Below, in pieces: positions 25,070-34,220 of a DNA stretch of 64,000 nucleotides. How positions within the stretch are numbered: the first letter of the stretch is position 1; each line of letters starts with the position of its first letter. The position numbers were made by a program, and so were the translations under genes. Where the stretch lies: the NCBI GenBank assembly GCA_964418835.1, contig CAYQNJ010000001.1:1-64000 (forward strand), written 5' to 3'. Below the pieces are notes generated by a model that saw only the letters and a list, made by a program, of their open reading frames with translations, searched no databases and was not told the DNA's origin. This stretch comes from UBA9076 sp964418835 (lineage in GTDB: Bacteria > Bacillota_I > Bacilli_A > Erysipelotrichales > Erysipelotrichaceae).

Positions 25070-27817
25070 ATGTTTAAAAAGATATTAATTATGATATCTA
25101 TGTTCTTGTTAATTTCTACTATTAACATAAATGCTTTAACAATGTCTGATTTTGAAAGTGATGATTTATATCATGTATACTCACTTAGTTATGAAGGTTT
25201 TGAAGAAGTTGGAAATGGTAAAACTTACAAAGAAGCATTGAGTATATTTAATAAACATAAAGATAGTTATGAGAATTTAAGTATCTTTTCAAATGGAAAG
25301 TTTTATAAAGCAGAATATGCAATAGTTACTTTTGCGTCTACTGATAGTTGTGATTATAATGTTGAATTTAAAAATGATCTTAACAATCAAAGTAATTATT
25401 TAAATGGTTGTTATGGTTTTGATGGTGCTTATTTAGACACTAATGATAATGGGACAGAGGTTAAGTTTAGAATCTCAGGTATAAATGGTTGGGCTAAAAT
25501 AGATGATGTTACATTATATCCAATTCAATTATTGCCAGGAAGACTTACAAAATATAAAGTGATTAATAATGAATTGTTTCATCAAATAAAACAAAACTTT
25601 TCTACTGATTATTATGGTAGTTTGATTAATTTAGGTCCTTCTCCTTCATACTTACAAGAAGGGTTAGAGTATTATAGTTATGATGGAAATTACTTTTATA
25701 ATGATGATTCTTTATGGGTTATGCTAGATGATTATAAAGCTAATACTAATAATAGTATTAATAAAGATGACCCTTATTTTAACTATTATCAGTATGTTTC
25801 TCATAGAACTTTATCAAATTATGATGAAGATTCTGTAAATAATTATATAAATAATGTTTTACATATCGATAGTGATATTAAATCATACTTAGACTTAGAT
25901 AAAGATAGTACAGATGATACATTAACTAATTCTCAGTTTTTTAAACAAGCTTATTCATTTTTTCAATACCAATATCAGTTTGGTTCAAATGCATTGATGA
26001 TGCTTTCTTTATCTTGGAATGAGACAGCTTTAGGTAGAAGTTCATTAGCTTTTACAAGAAATAATTTGTTTGGACATTCAGCATTTGATAGTGATGTTGA
26101 AAAAAATGCATCAAGGTATACTAACTTATCTTCTTCTGTTTATTCTCATGCAAGATATTATATTTCTAACAGTTATTGTAATCCTAGTAAATTTCAGTAC
26201 CATGGATGTTATTTTGGTGATAAATCTAGTGGTATGAATGTTAGCTATGCGAGTGATCCGTATTGGGGTGAAAAAGCAGCATCAAATTATTATAAGTTAG
26301 ATAAGGCTTTTGGTTTAAAGGATTTAAATAGCTATACAGTTGGAATAAAAACAAATGAAGGTAGTGTTAATGTTTATTCTAATCCAGATAATAAATCTAA
26401 TGTTTTATATAAGACTGATGACACTAAGAATATATCATTTCTAGTATTAGAAGATATTAATGAAGAATGGTATAAAGTTCAAAGTGATGCAACATTAAAT
26501 GAAGATAATAAACCAGAAGCATTACACTACTATGATTTTAGTGGTGATATAGGTTATGTTCGTAAAAAAGATATTCAAATAGTAATACCTGGTAAGCAAG
26601 CTTCAAATACATTTGTTAAGGTGACATTTGATGCAAAAGGCGGTCTTTTTAGAGATGGAAGCAGTGTTATTTCTTATTATATAGAATCTAATAAAAAACC
26701 TTCTATTGAATATCCTACATTAGAAAACAATCTATTTATTGGTTGGGATAAAGATGTTTTAGCAAGTAATGATGAACAGTATTATAATGCTGTTTATAAA
26801 GAGGTTGAGTCTATTGAAATGAAGAACCTACCAATTACTCAATTTGAAATTAAAGATAGAATAAATTTAAAAAATGGAACCATTTTAGTTAAATTTGTGG
26901 ATGGCAGTGAAGAGGAAGTTGCATTAAGTACTAATATGGTATCTGGATTTGATTTTAATGTAAGTGGGGATCAAGAGGTTCTTGTATCATATGGTGGTAA
27001 AACAACATTTTATAAGATAAATACTTCAGAAGAACTTGATACAATAAGAAATGAAATTAAAGAAGAAATAGTTTCAATTATTGAAGAATATAAAGATAAA
27101 AGTACTTTAAGTGATATTGAAATTAAAAGAGTATTAGATTTAAAACTTAGAGTTGATGAATACATGTTGCCTTACTTAAATCAACAACAATTAAAAGATA
27201 TAGATAAAATAGTAAGACTAGCTATAGGGAATAAGGTTCATTATGTTGTGACAGAAAACAAATTTGATTCTAGTATTTCTGGATTGTCATTGTCTATTAA
27301 GTTAGATGATTCTCTTGAAAAAGGTTTTTTGAAAGACTCATATAAAATGGTTATTAAAGATAATATTTCTAGTGAAGCAAGAAGTACTATGGAAAAAGTT
27401 GCACTGGGTAATGATTATACTGTTTTAAATGAGTTTAAGGTTGAAGCAGAAAAGAATTTTGGTTCATTTGAATTACATGCACCAGTGGTAATAAGTTTAA
27501 TTAAACCAAAAGATTCTAATTTAAATCAATTATTTACTGTTTTAAGATATGATGAAGGAGAAGTTGTAGAAACTTATACAAGACAATCTAAAAATTATAT
27601 TCAGTTTATGACTACTGATTTTGGGGAGTTTCTAGTAGTCGCAAAAAATACAACAAATGTATACGATTTAGAAGATTCTTATGAAAATATTAATGTCGCA
27701 AATAGTGATATTGATCAATATGGTATTTTATCAATGTTGTTCATGGGTGGTGTAACATTTATTATTGGTTTAATTGTATTTGTACTAGTTAGAAAGAAAA
27801 AAAGAAATGATAAATAA
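25070..27817 (+). CDS. Membrane-anchored surface protein with glucosaminidase-like, SH3, InlB-repeat and Big_4 domains
   Basis: A signal peptide (about 1-22) starts the 915-residue protein. A lysozyme-like glucosaminidase domain (about 290-415) has SLSWNETALGRS with probable catalytic Glu318, and NNLFGHSAFD, as in LytG-type N-acetylglucosaminidases that cut peptidoglycan glycan chains. Then come an SH3-like domain (423-500), an InlB-type repeat with VTFDAKGG and FIGWDKD (517-578), and an Ig-like Big_4 domain with LPITQFEIKD and NMVSGFDFNVSGDQEV (580-650). A charged helical stretch follows. A membrane segment near 885-907 and a KKKRNDK tail anchor it with the enzyme outside. GGGGTGA precedes the ATG. 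The end overlaps the next gene by 11 bases. Confidence 0.85.
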   Translation: MFKKILIMISMFLLISTININALTMSDFESDDLYHVYSLSYEGFEEVGNGKTYKEALSIFNKHKDSYENLSIFSNGKFYKAEYAIVTFASTDSCDYNVEFKNDLNNQSNYLNGCYGFDGAYLDTNDNGTEVKFRISGINGWAKIDDVTLYPIQLLPGRLTKYKVINNELFHQIKQNFSTDYYGSLINLGPSPSYLQEGLEYYSYDGNYFYNDDSLWVMLDDYKANTNNSINKDDPYFNYYQYVSHRTLSNYDEDSVNNYINNVLHIDSDIKSYLDLDKDSTDDTLTNSQFFKQAYSFFQYQYQFGSNALMMLSLSWNETALGRSSLAFTRNNLFGHSAFDSDVEKNASRYTNLSSSVYSHARYYISNSYCNPSKFQYHGCYFGDKSSGMNVSYASDPYWGEKAASNYYKLDKAFGLKDLNSYTVGIKTNEGSVNVYSNPDNKSNVLYKTDDTKNISFLVLEDINEEWYKVQSDATLNEDNKPEALHYYDFSGDIGYVRKKDIQIVIPGKQASNTFVKVTFDAKGGLFRDGSSVISYYIESNKKPSIEYPTLENNLFIGWDKDVLASNDEQYYNAVYKEVESIEMKNLPITQFEIKDRINLKNGTILVKFVDGSEEEVALSTNMVSGFDFNVSGDQEVLVSYGGKTTFYKINTSEELDTIRNEIKEEIVSIIEEYKDKSTLSDIEIKRVLDLKLRVDEYMLPYLNQQQLKDIDKIVRLAIGNKVHYVVTENKFDSSISGLSLSIKLDDSLEKGFLKDSYKMVIKDNISSEARSTMEKVALGNDYTVLNEFKVEAEKNFGSFELHAPVVISLIKPKDSNLNQLFTVLRYDEGEVVETYTRQSKNYIQFMTTDFGEFLVVAKNTTNVYDLEDSYENINVANSDIDQYGILSMLFMGGVTFIIGLIVFVLVRKKKRNDK

Positions 27818-28085
27818 GTCTGTAAATATAGATGAGATTATTTATATAAAAAAAGAATATGATAGTAATCTTTATGAAAGTATTATTAAAAGGGGTGTTT
27901 CAATTCCTATAAGAGTAAAAGCAATTGATAAGGGTTATGAATGTATAGATGGACATAAAAGATTAAGTGTATTGAGTGACTTATCAAAAATAGATGTTAA
28001 GTATAATTATGTTATAGTTATGATAGTAAATGATTTTACAAAAGCAGGAAGTGGTTATTGGGGTAACACTAGAAATAAACATTAG
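27807..28085 (+). CDS. Short ParB/Spo0J N-terminal domain-like protein
   Basis: This 92-residue protein resembles only the N-terminal part of ParB-family proteins: an early SVNIDEIIYIK segment, IIKRGVSIPIRVKAID (compare the ParB 'I..G...PI.V' pattern) and YECIDGHKRLSVL, the counterpart of the ParB 'Y.I..G.RR' box. There is no helix-turn-helix or dimer domain, so it cannot be a normal chromosome-partition ParB. It overlaps the surface protein gene by 11 bases and ends eight bases before rluB. Such isolated domains occur in nucleotide-binding or nuclease-like roles; the function here is unknown. Confidence 0.6.
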   Translation: MINKSVNIDEIIYIKKEYDSNLYESIIKRGVSIPIRVKAIDKGYECIDGHKRLSVLSDLSKIDVKYNYVIVMIVNDFTKAGSGYWGNTRNKH

Positions 28086-28093
28086 GTGAATAT

Positions 28094-28825
28094 ATGGAAA
28101 GATTACAAAAAATATTAGCTCAAGCAGGACTAGCTTCAAGAAGAAAAGCTGAACAATTTATTCTTGATGGTAAAGTTAAGGTTGATGGTGAGGTTATTAC
28201 TGAATTAGGTTATAAAGCTAGAAAGAATGCTGTTATTGAAGTTAATGGTAAAGTTATAGAAAAAGAAGAAAAAGTTTATTATTTGTTAAATAAACCTAAG
28301 AAGTATTTAAGTTCAGTAACAGATCATAAAGATAGAAAAACAGTAGTTGATTTAATTGATACAAAGGAAAGAATTTTTCCTGTAGGTAGATTGGATTATG
28401 ATACAACTGGGTTAATAATACTTACTAATGATGGTGATTTTGCGAATGAAATAATTCATCCAAGGTATAATATTGAAAAAGTATATGATGTGACTATTAA
28501 GGGTATACTAAAGGCAAATGAAATTAAACAATTAGAACAAGGTATATATTTAGATAATAAAAAAACATTACCTGCAAAGGTAGTGTTAGTTAATTTAGAT
28601 AAAGAAAGAAAGATTACAGATTTACAGTTAACTATAAGAGAGGGAAGAAACCACCAAGTTAAAAATATGATGAAATATTTTGGACATCTTGTAACAAAAC
28701 TAAATAGAAGAAAATTAGGAACTATTGATTTAAAAGGATTACAAATTGGTGAATATAGAAAATTGAAACCTTTTGAAATTAAGCAGTTAAAAGCTTTAGC
28801 AAACAATAATGAGTTAATCAAGTAA
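28094..28825 (+). CDS. rluB: RsuA/RluB-family rRNA pseudouridine synthase
   Basis: The enzyme isomerises a uridine in rRNA to pseudouridine. An S4 RNA-binding domain (LQKILAQAGLASRRKAEQFI, VKVDG) precedes the catalytic domain with the family motif GRLDYDTTGLIILTNDGDFAN, holding the catalytic aspartate, and GRNHQVKNMM. At 243 residues it fits RluB of Bacillota, which acts on 23S rRNA; 16S-specific RsuA is the alternative. The 3' end overlaps that of the convergent rqcH by 12 bases, within a shared hairpin. Confidence 0.9.
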   Translation: MERLQKILAQAGLASRRKAEQFILDGKVKVDGEVITELGYKARKNAVIEVNGKVIEKEEKVYYLLNKPKKYLSSVTDHKDRKTVVDLIDTKERIFPVGRLDYDTTGLIILTNDGDFANEIIHPRYNIEKVYDVTIKGILKANEIKQLEQGIYLDNKKTLPAKVVLVNLDKERKITDLQLTIREGRNHQVKNMMKYFGHLVTKLNRRKLGTIDLKGLQIGEYRKLKPFEIKQLKALANNNELIK

Positions 28826-28839
28826 TGAATTGATTAACT
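28812..28839. terminator. Shared bidirectional terminator inside rluB and rqcH ends
   Basis: AGTTAATCAA (28812-28821) and TTGATTAACT (28830-28839) form a perfect 10-bp stem. Both stop codons lie in it, so the two genes end against each other. T-runs on either strand are short. Confidence 0.6.
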
Positions 28840-30457
28840 TTTCATTTGGATCAATATAAATAGTTTTATATGTAGTTAATTGTGCTTTTCCAAGTTTTGC
28901 GCCAGGTATTTTTTTGATGTCTTTTATTTGACAATAATTAACTGGAACACTACTTGAATATCTTCCTTTAGAATAATAAGCAGCTATATTTGCGGCAGTT
29001 CTAATTAGATCTTCATTTAAATCATTTGTATCAACAACTACATGTGCACCATGAAAGTCTTTAGTATGAAACCAATAATAATGTTTTTTTGCTAGTTTAA
29101 ATGTTAGAGTATCATTTTGAATGTTATTTTTACCTACATATATTTTAATGTTTTCATTATAATTAATTACAGTAATTTTTGGATAATCATTTTGTTTTTT
29201 CTTTTTATGTGTTTTAACTTTATTAGCTTTTAAATAACCACCTTGTGTTAACTCTTGTACTATTTCTTTAGCATCTTCAAAATTGATAATCTCTAATTGT
29301 TGGTTAATACCTTCAAAGTAATCTATTTCATCTTGGGTTAATTGTATTTGTTTTTCTAAGTGCACAGCACCTTTTTTAAGTTTTTCATATTTTTGAAAAG
29401 CTTTTTTTGCGTTTGCTTTACCATCTAATTTAGGATCTAGTGGTATTTTTATAATTGAATCATCTTCAAAACTATTAAGTTCAATAAAACTAGAACCTTT
29501 TGTATCATTTATATTATATGCATATAGAAGCTCACCATACACTCTATATTTATCGTTGTTTTTAGCTTCATTGAGCGAATCTAATAATTTAGGTAGTTTT
29601 GCCTTATTATGTTTTAATTCTCTTTTTACCACCTTATAAATGTCTCCAGCGAGTTGTTTTATTCTATCTTTCTCTTCTTTATGGTAATAAAGAATATCTA
29701 TTCCTTCATTAATTGGATATTCTATAGATTCACCAATATGTGATAAAGGTATACAGTGAAAGAAAGCTTCATCATTTTTATAAGTGATGTATAAACTATT
29801 TGAACTTTTAATAAAATTAATTACATCTTCAAAAGATTGATTATTAGATAATCTATATTCTACTTCTTTTGATAAAAGAGGTGAGAACCCTGCTAGTTGG
29901 TTTGTAAGAGATATATTTCTATCAATAATTGGATTTTCAAAGGGATTTTGCTTATCTAGTTGAGGTTCAACTATGTTAAATAATGCTCCTGGATGTATTG
30001 TTCTTCTGTTATTTTCAAATGGTGGAATTCTTTTCAATGCATCAATAACTCTTTGATTTTCATCAACGAGTATTACATTTGCATATTTACCCATTAACTC
30101 AACATACATAGTTAATGTTACTTTATCTCCTAAAGTATTTCTTTTGCTTAATGTAAAAGCACACCATCTATCTAATTCACCTTGTTTAACATCAACAATC
30201 ATAGCGCCTTCAATATGTTTACGTAATAACATTACAAAGTTACTAGGTTCTTCAGGTGTAGGGTAGTCTTTATTTGTTAGATTGATTCTATTGTATAAAG
30301 GATGACAAGAAATCATTAAAGTCTTTTTACCTTCATTTGTTCTAAGATGAAAAAGTATTTCTGTATTAGAAATACGATATATTTTATTTATTTTACAAGG
30401 ACAAAGCTCTTGTATACTTGGTATTATCTTGTTTAGTAGTATTCCATCTAATGCCAT
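28814..30457 (-). CDS. rqcH: NFACT-family protein RqcH (FbpA-like)
   Basis: Bacterial RqcH binds 50S subunits with trapped peptidyl-tRNA and adds C-terminal alanine tails that mark stalled products for degradation. The NFACT-N domain is visible in MALDGILLNKIIPSIQEL and PEEPSNFVMLLRKHIEGAMI. A middle coiled coil follows, then the NFACT-R domain with YWFHTKDFHGAHVVVDT. Length 547 is typical. The name fibronectin-binding protein is historical. It is transcribed alone on the minus strand, from an ATG with AAGAGA upstream. Confidence 0.92.
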   Translation of the reverse strand: MALDGILLNKIIPSIQELCPCKINKIYRISNTEILFHLRTNEGKKTLMISCHPLYNRINLTNKDYPTPEEPSNFVMLLRKHIEGAMIVDVKQGELDRWCAFTLSKRNTLGDKVTLTMYVELMGKYANVILVDENQRVIDALKRIPPFENNRRTIHPGALFNIVEPQLDKQNPFENPIIDRNISLTNQLAGFSPLLSKEVEYRLSNNQSFEDVINFIKSSNSLYITYKNDEAFFHCIPLSHIGESIEYPINEGIDILYYHKEEKDRIKQLAGDIYKVVKRELKHNKAKLPKLLDSLNEAKNNDKYRVYGELLYAYNINDTKGSSFIELNSFEDDSIIKIPLDPKLDGKANAKKAFQKYEKLKKGAVHLEKQIQLTQDEIDYFEGINQQLEIINFEDAKEIVQELTQGGYLKANKVKTHKKKKQNDYPKITVINYNENIKIYVGKNNIQNDTLTFKLAKKHYYWFHTKDFHGAHVVVDTNDLNEDLIRTAANIAAYYSKGRYSSSVPVNYCQIKDIKKIPGAKLGKAQLTTYKTIYIDPNEKLINSLLD

Positions 30458-30487
30458 AATATCTCTTCTTTCTTTAAAAATTATATC

Positions 30488-30503
30488 ATAATCTTAAGAT
30501 TAT
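30488..30503. promoter_or_regulatory. 16-bp perfect palindrome before the XRE-membrane regulator
   Basis: ATAATCTTAAGATTAT overlaps the position 17 bases upstream of a TATAAT at 30513-30518. A regulator bound here would cover the -35 region of the rightward promoter and the upstream region of rqcH. Which protein binds is inference. Confidence 0.5.
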
Positions 30504-30628
30504 CTATTTTATTATAATGTTAGAATTGTTAATATAGGTGGATGCAACCGATTTTAAACAAAAAGATAGTGAAAATTGGTAGTGCTACTAATAATAAATT
30601 GGTTATAGTTTTGGTGGAGGTAGTAATT

Positions 30629-31978
30629 ATGAGATTTAGCGAAAAACTTTCAAAGTTAAGAAAAAGTAATAATTTATCACAAGAACAACTAGCGGAAAAA
30701 TTAGGGGTGAGTAGACAGGCAGTATCTAAGTGGGAGCTAGGTTCATCTTATCCTGATATGGAAAAGATGCTAAATATGTGTAATGTTTTAAATTGTAAAC
30801 TTGATGAATTGATGGATGATGGTGCTTTAGGTGATGTAGTAGAAAAGAAAGAAACTAAAATAGATATTAAATTATATTTAGATGAATTTTTAAAGTTAAT
30901 CACAAGTATTTATAACATGTTTATTGCAATGAAGTTTAAAGAGAAAATAGTGTTTTTATTTGAACAGATGTTTAATGTAGTTTTACTAGTTGGCTTTAGT
31001 TTAATTATTGAACTTTTGATGAGTATTTTCATAAGCACTCTTTTTGGTTGGTTACCATATAGATACTTAAATCCTTTAAGACAGATTTTAAGTTTGATAT
31101 TAGCTTTAGTATTATTTGTTCTAGGCGTAATTATATTTGCTCATTTATTTAAGATTAGATATTTAGATTACTATATTACTATAGTAGATCCTAATGCTAG
31201 TGAAAAAACTATAGAATCATCTATTGAAAACGTAGGTAATGTTAAAAGAGAAAAATTAATTATTAGAGATCCTAAACATAGTACTAGTAGATTATTTGAT
31301 TTTTTAGGTAAACTATTTATATTTGCATTTAAAATACTTATATTGTTAGTTTCTTTACCTATATTCTTTGCGTTTGTATTTACTGTATTTGGTTTGGTCG
31401 CATCAATTACACATGTGGGTTATAGTACTTTGTTTTTGTATATTTCTATTGCAGGAGTAGGTTTAGCTTTATGTATTTATATAGTAATTGAGTATTTATA
31501 TAAGTTTGTTTTTGATCAATCTCAATCATTAAAAAAGATATTTTATATAGGGTTAGCTGGTCTAGTCTTATTAGGAATTGGTTGTGGGCTTTCATTTACA
31601 AAAATTCTTTCTTTAGATAAAAATGAAGTAGTACTTCAAAATACTAAGACAAAAACTATTGATTTTAATTCAGACATTAAAATATATGCTTCACCATCAA
31701 GTGTTGTTAGTTTTAAAGTAGATGAAAATGAATCTGATATTAAGATTAGAGTAAGTAATATTCCATCAGTTAATGCAGATGTCCTTATTGGACAAGATGA
31801 TAACATTTCTTTAGAAACAAATAGTATTGATTCATTTGATATGTATAAATATATATTGAATGATTTAAAAGAAAATAAAGCATTATTTGATGCTCAAGAT
31901 AATTTTGCGGAGTTTGAAATAATTTCAAATAAAGAGAATATTGAAATTTTAACTAAAAACTTTGAAAACAATCATTAA
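30629..31978 (+). CDS. XRE-family helix-turn-helix protein with membrane domain
   Basis: The first 62 residues are a typical XRE helix-turn-helix (LRKSNNLSQEQLAEKLGVSR, QAVSKWELGSSYPD). After a charged linker come about five hydrophobic segments (near 108-140, 150-175, 235-270, 275-300 and 310-330). A polar C-terminal part of about 110 residues follows, beta-like and presumably on the far side of the membrane. This is a one-component membrane-bound regulator layout: outside signal, inside DNA binding. The start is the ATG at 30629 (449 residues) with GGAGG upstream; an upstream in-frame ATG lacks a site. Signal and targets are unknown; a 16-bp palindrome precedes the gene. Confidence 0.8.
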   Translation: MRFSEKLSKLRKSNNLSQEQLAEKLGVSRQAVSKWELGSSYPDMEKMLNMCNVLNCKLDELMDDGALGDVVEKKETKIDIKLYLDEFLKLITSIYNMFIAMKFKEKIVFLFEQMFNVVLLVGFSLIIELLMSIFISTLFGWLPYRYLNPLRQILSLILALVLFVLGVIIFAHLFKIRYLDYYITIVDPNASEKTIESSIENVGNVKREKLIIRDPKHSTSRLFDFLGKLFIFAFKILILLVSLPIFFAFVFTVFGLVASITHVGYSTLFLYISIAGVGLALCIYIVIEYLYKFVFDQSQSLKKIFYIGLAGLVLLGIGCGLSFTKILSLDKNEVVLQNTKTKTIDFNSDIKIYASPSSVVSFKVDENESDIKIRVSNIPSVNADVLIGQDDNISLETNSIDSFDMYKYILNDLKENKALFDAQDNFAEFEIISNKENIEILTKNFENNH

Positions 31979-32057
31979 AGTGTAGTGTTTATTAATTTAT
32001 AAGTGGTATTTTCTAATAAAATGTGTATTATAAATATATATTTATTTGGAGGATGTT

Positions 32058-32624
32058 ATGTCTAATAAGGGAATATTAATAGTATTTAGTGGTCCAAGTG
32101 GAGTAGGAAAAGGAACTGTATTAAAAAGGTTCATTAATGATGAAAGTCTAAAGCTAGCTTATTCAGTATCTATGACTACAAGAGCTAAAAGAGAAGGTGA
32201 AGTAGATGGTGTTAACTATTTCTATGTATCTCATGAGGAATTTGAGAATGCTATTAAGGAAGGTAAATTATTAGAATATGCAAGGTTTGTAGGTAATTAT
32301 TATGGTACTCCTGTTGATTATGTTAATAAGTTATTAGATGAAGGTAAGAATGTTTTACTTGAAATCGAAGTTCAAGGGGCTTTACAAGTAATGGAAAAGG
32401 TTCCTGAAGCTTTGACTGTATTTATTGTTCCACCTAACGTAGATGAGCTTGAAAAGCGTATTAGGGGAAGAAATACGGAAAGTGATGAAATTATTAAGGA
32501 AAGATTAGATAAGGCTGTAGTTGAAATGACAATGCTTGGTAAATACAAGTATGTTGTATGTAATGATGATCCTGATAAGGCAGCTTTAACAATTAGTAAT
32601 ATTATTAAAAGAAGCATGGAATAA
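32058..32624 (+). CDS. gmk: Guanylate kinase
   Basis: Gmk phosphorylates GMP to GDP. The P-loop reads VFSGPSGVGKGTV, followed by the GMP-binding SVSMTTRAKREGEVDGVNYFYVS and the ILEIEVQGA-type segment LLEIEVQGALQVM. Length 188 is normal. I use the ATG at 32058, preceded by GGAGGA, rather than an in-frame TTG 12 bases earlier. It ends on a bidirectional hairpin. Confidence 0.96.
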   Translation: MSNKGILIVFSGPSGVGKGTVLKRFINDESLKLAYSVSMTTRAKREGEVDGVNYFYVSHEEFENAIKEGKLLEYARFVGNYYGTPVDYVNKLLDEGKNVLLEIEVQGALQVMEKVPEALTVFIVPPNVDELEKRIRGRNTESDEIIKERLDKAVVEMTMLGKYKYVVCNDDPDKAALTISNIIKRSME

Positions 32625-32633
32625 TCCATGCTT
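32612..32633. terminator. Bidirectional terminator between gmk and the minus-strand 76-residue gene
   Basis: AAGCATGGA and TCCATGCTT pair around ATAA. Both stop codons touch the stem. Confidence 0.7.
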
Positions 32634-32863
32634 TAACTTTCTATGAACCATTTATTTTGGTCTAAGAATAAATATCTTTTTTGATTATTGAATAGACAGG
32701 TATACCTTATTCCAGATCCACCTGATTTTAATGATGCGGCTGGACATCTTTGTATAACTCTATCTATTTTATATTTAACTCCATTATCCCATACTACAAA
32801 CAATGGAGAGATATTACCTGATAAATCATATAATGTTACTACTGATACAAATTTCTTTTTCAT
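32633..32863 (-). CDS. Conserved hypothetical protein, 76 residues
   Basis: The protein starts MKKKFVSVVTLYDLSGNISP and contains VVWDNGVKYKIDRVI, RCPAASLKSGGSGIRYTC and YLFLDQNKWFIES. It is beta-rich with no membrane segment. From memory, similar small proteins of unknown function occur in Clostridia and relatives, often near dinB. The ATG at 32863 follows GGTGA and lies five bases after the dinB stop, so the two are probably one operon. An opposing open frame on the plus strand lacks a ribosome site and was rejected. Confidence 0.72.
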   Translation of the reverse strand: MKKKFVSVVTLYDLSGNISPLFVVWDNGVKYKIDRVIQRCPAASLKSGGSGIRYTCLFNNQKRYLFLDQNKWFIES

Positions 32864-32868
32864 AATTT

Positions 32869-34110
32869 TCACCTAAAATAACTTACTGGATGAATGGTAT
32901 GGTCTTCTTTTGGATTAAAACCACTTAAGGAAAGATCACTTTGAGATATTCCCCTTTTTATAGAACTATTACCAAACCTATTCCTTATTTCATCAATTGC
33001 AATTTCTAATTTTTTTTGTGTGATATCATACTCTTCTTTATAAAATAGTGATATTTGTTGGTGGTTTATATTGGTTGAAAGGGAAGAAACACTTATTCCA
33101 AGGGATCTTAACGGTTTATTAATATCCCATATTTTTTTACATAAATCCATGCCTTTTTCTATTAATGTAGATGATAAATCAGTTGGAGTATTTAGTGTAC
33201 ATTGTTTTGTGAATGATTTTAAATCGTTATATCTGATATATAGTGAAATAGTTTTTCCATAGAAACCTTGTTCTCTAAGTCTGTGTGCTACACTTTCACT
33301 TAGTATGGTTAGTACTATTTTAAATTCATCATATGTTTTGATGTCTTTTACTGTTGTAGTACTGTTTCCTACAGATTTAATTAAGGTGTTATTGTTTATA
33401 TGATTAACTTCGCTAATGTCATAACCACTCGCAAATATCCAAATAATTTCTCCCATCTTACCAAAGTGTTTTTTCATAAAACTTATATCTTTTTTTATAA
33501 TGTCTTCAATAGTATATATATCAAACAGTTTTAATTTTTTATAAGTTGAACTACCAACATATATTAAGCTTGATGCAGGAAGAGAATGTATTTTATATAT
33601 TTCATCTTTAAAAATAGTGAATATAGAGTCATTTTTTGCAAGATCTGAACCTAATTTTGCATATATTTTATTAAAACTTATTCCTATAGATACCGTCAGA
33701 CCTAATTCAAATTTTATTCTTTCTTTTATCATATTAGCTATTTTAATGGGATTTCCAAATAGTTTTATGCTTGAAGTAATATCTAACCATGCCTCATCAA
33801 TTCCAAATGATTCTATTTTATCTGTGTAATCATGATAAATATCTTTAACCTTTTTTGAATAATATATGTATAATTTATAATCGGGTGGTACACAAACAAG
33901 GTTAGGACATTTTCTTTTAGCACTTACTATAGCTTCTCCTGTTTGTATACCTGCTTGTTTTGCAAGTAGATTTTTAGATAGTATTATTCCTCTTCTTTCA
34001 CTTTGTAGACCCGCTGTTGCCATAGGTACATCTCTTAAAGAAGGGTTATATAACATATCTACTGATGCATAAAATGAATTTAAATCAATATGAAGGATAA
34101 CTCTATCCAT
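32869..34110 (-). CDS. dinB: Y-family translesion DNA polymerase (DinB/Pol IV type)
   Basis: Y-family polymerases copy past damaged bases without proofreading. Catalytic residues are in ILHIDLNSFYASVDM (first metal aspartate) and SFGIDEAWLDITSS (Asp-Glu pair). TVSIGISFNKIYAKLGSDLAK follows, then a C-terminal little-finger domain with SVSSLSTN. The start is the ATG at 34110 (413 residues) with AGAGGTGG upstream; a GTG nine bases earlier is less likely. It is divergent from an S24-type repressor gene, an arrangement matching damage-inducible HdiR/UmuC-like pairs, so induction by DNA damage is a reasonable inference. Confidence 0.93.
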   Translation of the reverse strand: MDRVILHIDLNSFYASVDMLYNPSLRDVPMATAGLQSERRGIILSKNLLAKQAGIQTGEAIVSAKRKCPNLVCVPPDYKLYIYYSKKVKDIYHDYTDKIESFGIDEAWLDITSSIKLFGNPIKIANMIKERIKFELGLTVSIGISFNKIYAKLGSDLAKNDSIFTIFKDEIYKIHSLPASSLIYVGSSTYKKLKLFDIYTIEDIIKKDISFMKKHFGKMGEIIWIFASGYDISEVNHINNNTLIKSVGNSTTTVKDIKTYDEFKIVLTILSESVAHRLREQGFYGKTISLYIRYNDLKSFTKQCTLNTPTDLSSTLIEKGMDLCKKIWDINKPLRSLGISVSSLSTNINHQQISLFYKEEYDITQKKLEIAIDEIRNRFGNSSIKRGISQSDLSLSGFNPKEDHTIHPVSYFR

Positions 34111-34134
34111 TACAACCACCTCTAACTATATTTT

Positions 34135-34153
34135 ACTTGAAAATAATTCAAGT
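34135..34153. promoter_or_regulatory. 19-bp palindrome between dinB and the S24 repressor (candidate operator)
   Basis: ACTTGAA, five bases, TTCAAGT: a perfect inverted repeat only 25 bases upstream of the dinB start and 67 upstream of the repressor start. A weaker ACTT/AAGT pair lies at 34163-34176. Both could be bound by the neighbouring repressor; this is inference from position. Confidence 0.6.
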
Positions 34154-34220
34154 TCAATATTGACTTTTAAAAAAGTTGTAATGATTGTTTTGTTATCTTA
34201 AAATTATAGTAGGAGTTAAT

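Noticed and set aside
28456..28821. Minus-strand 121-residue frame within rluB
   Set aside because: Shadow of the catalytic domain of rluB, which shows clear family motifs.
32688..32876. Plus-strand 62-residue frame opposite the small conserved gene
   Set aside because: The minus-strand product matches a conserved small protein type and has a ribosome site; the plus frame has none.
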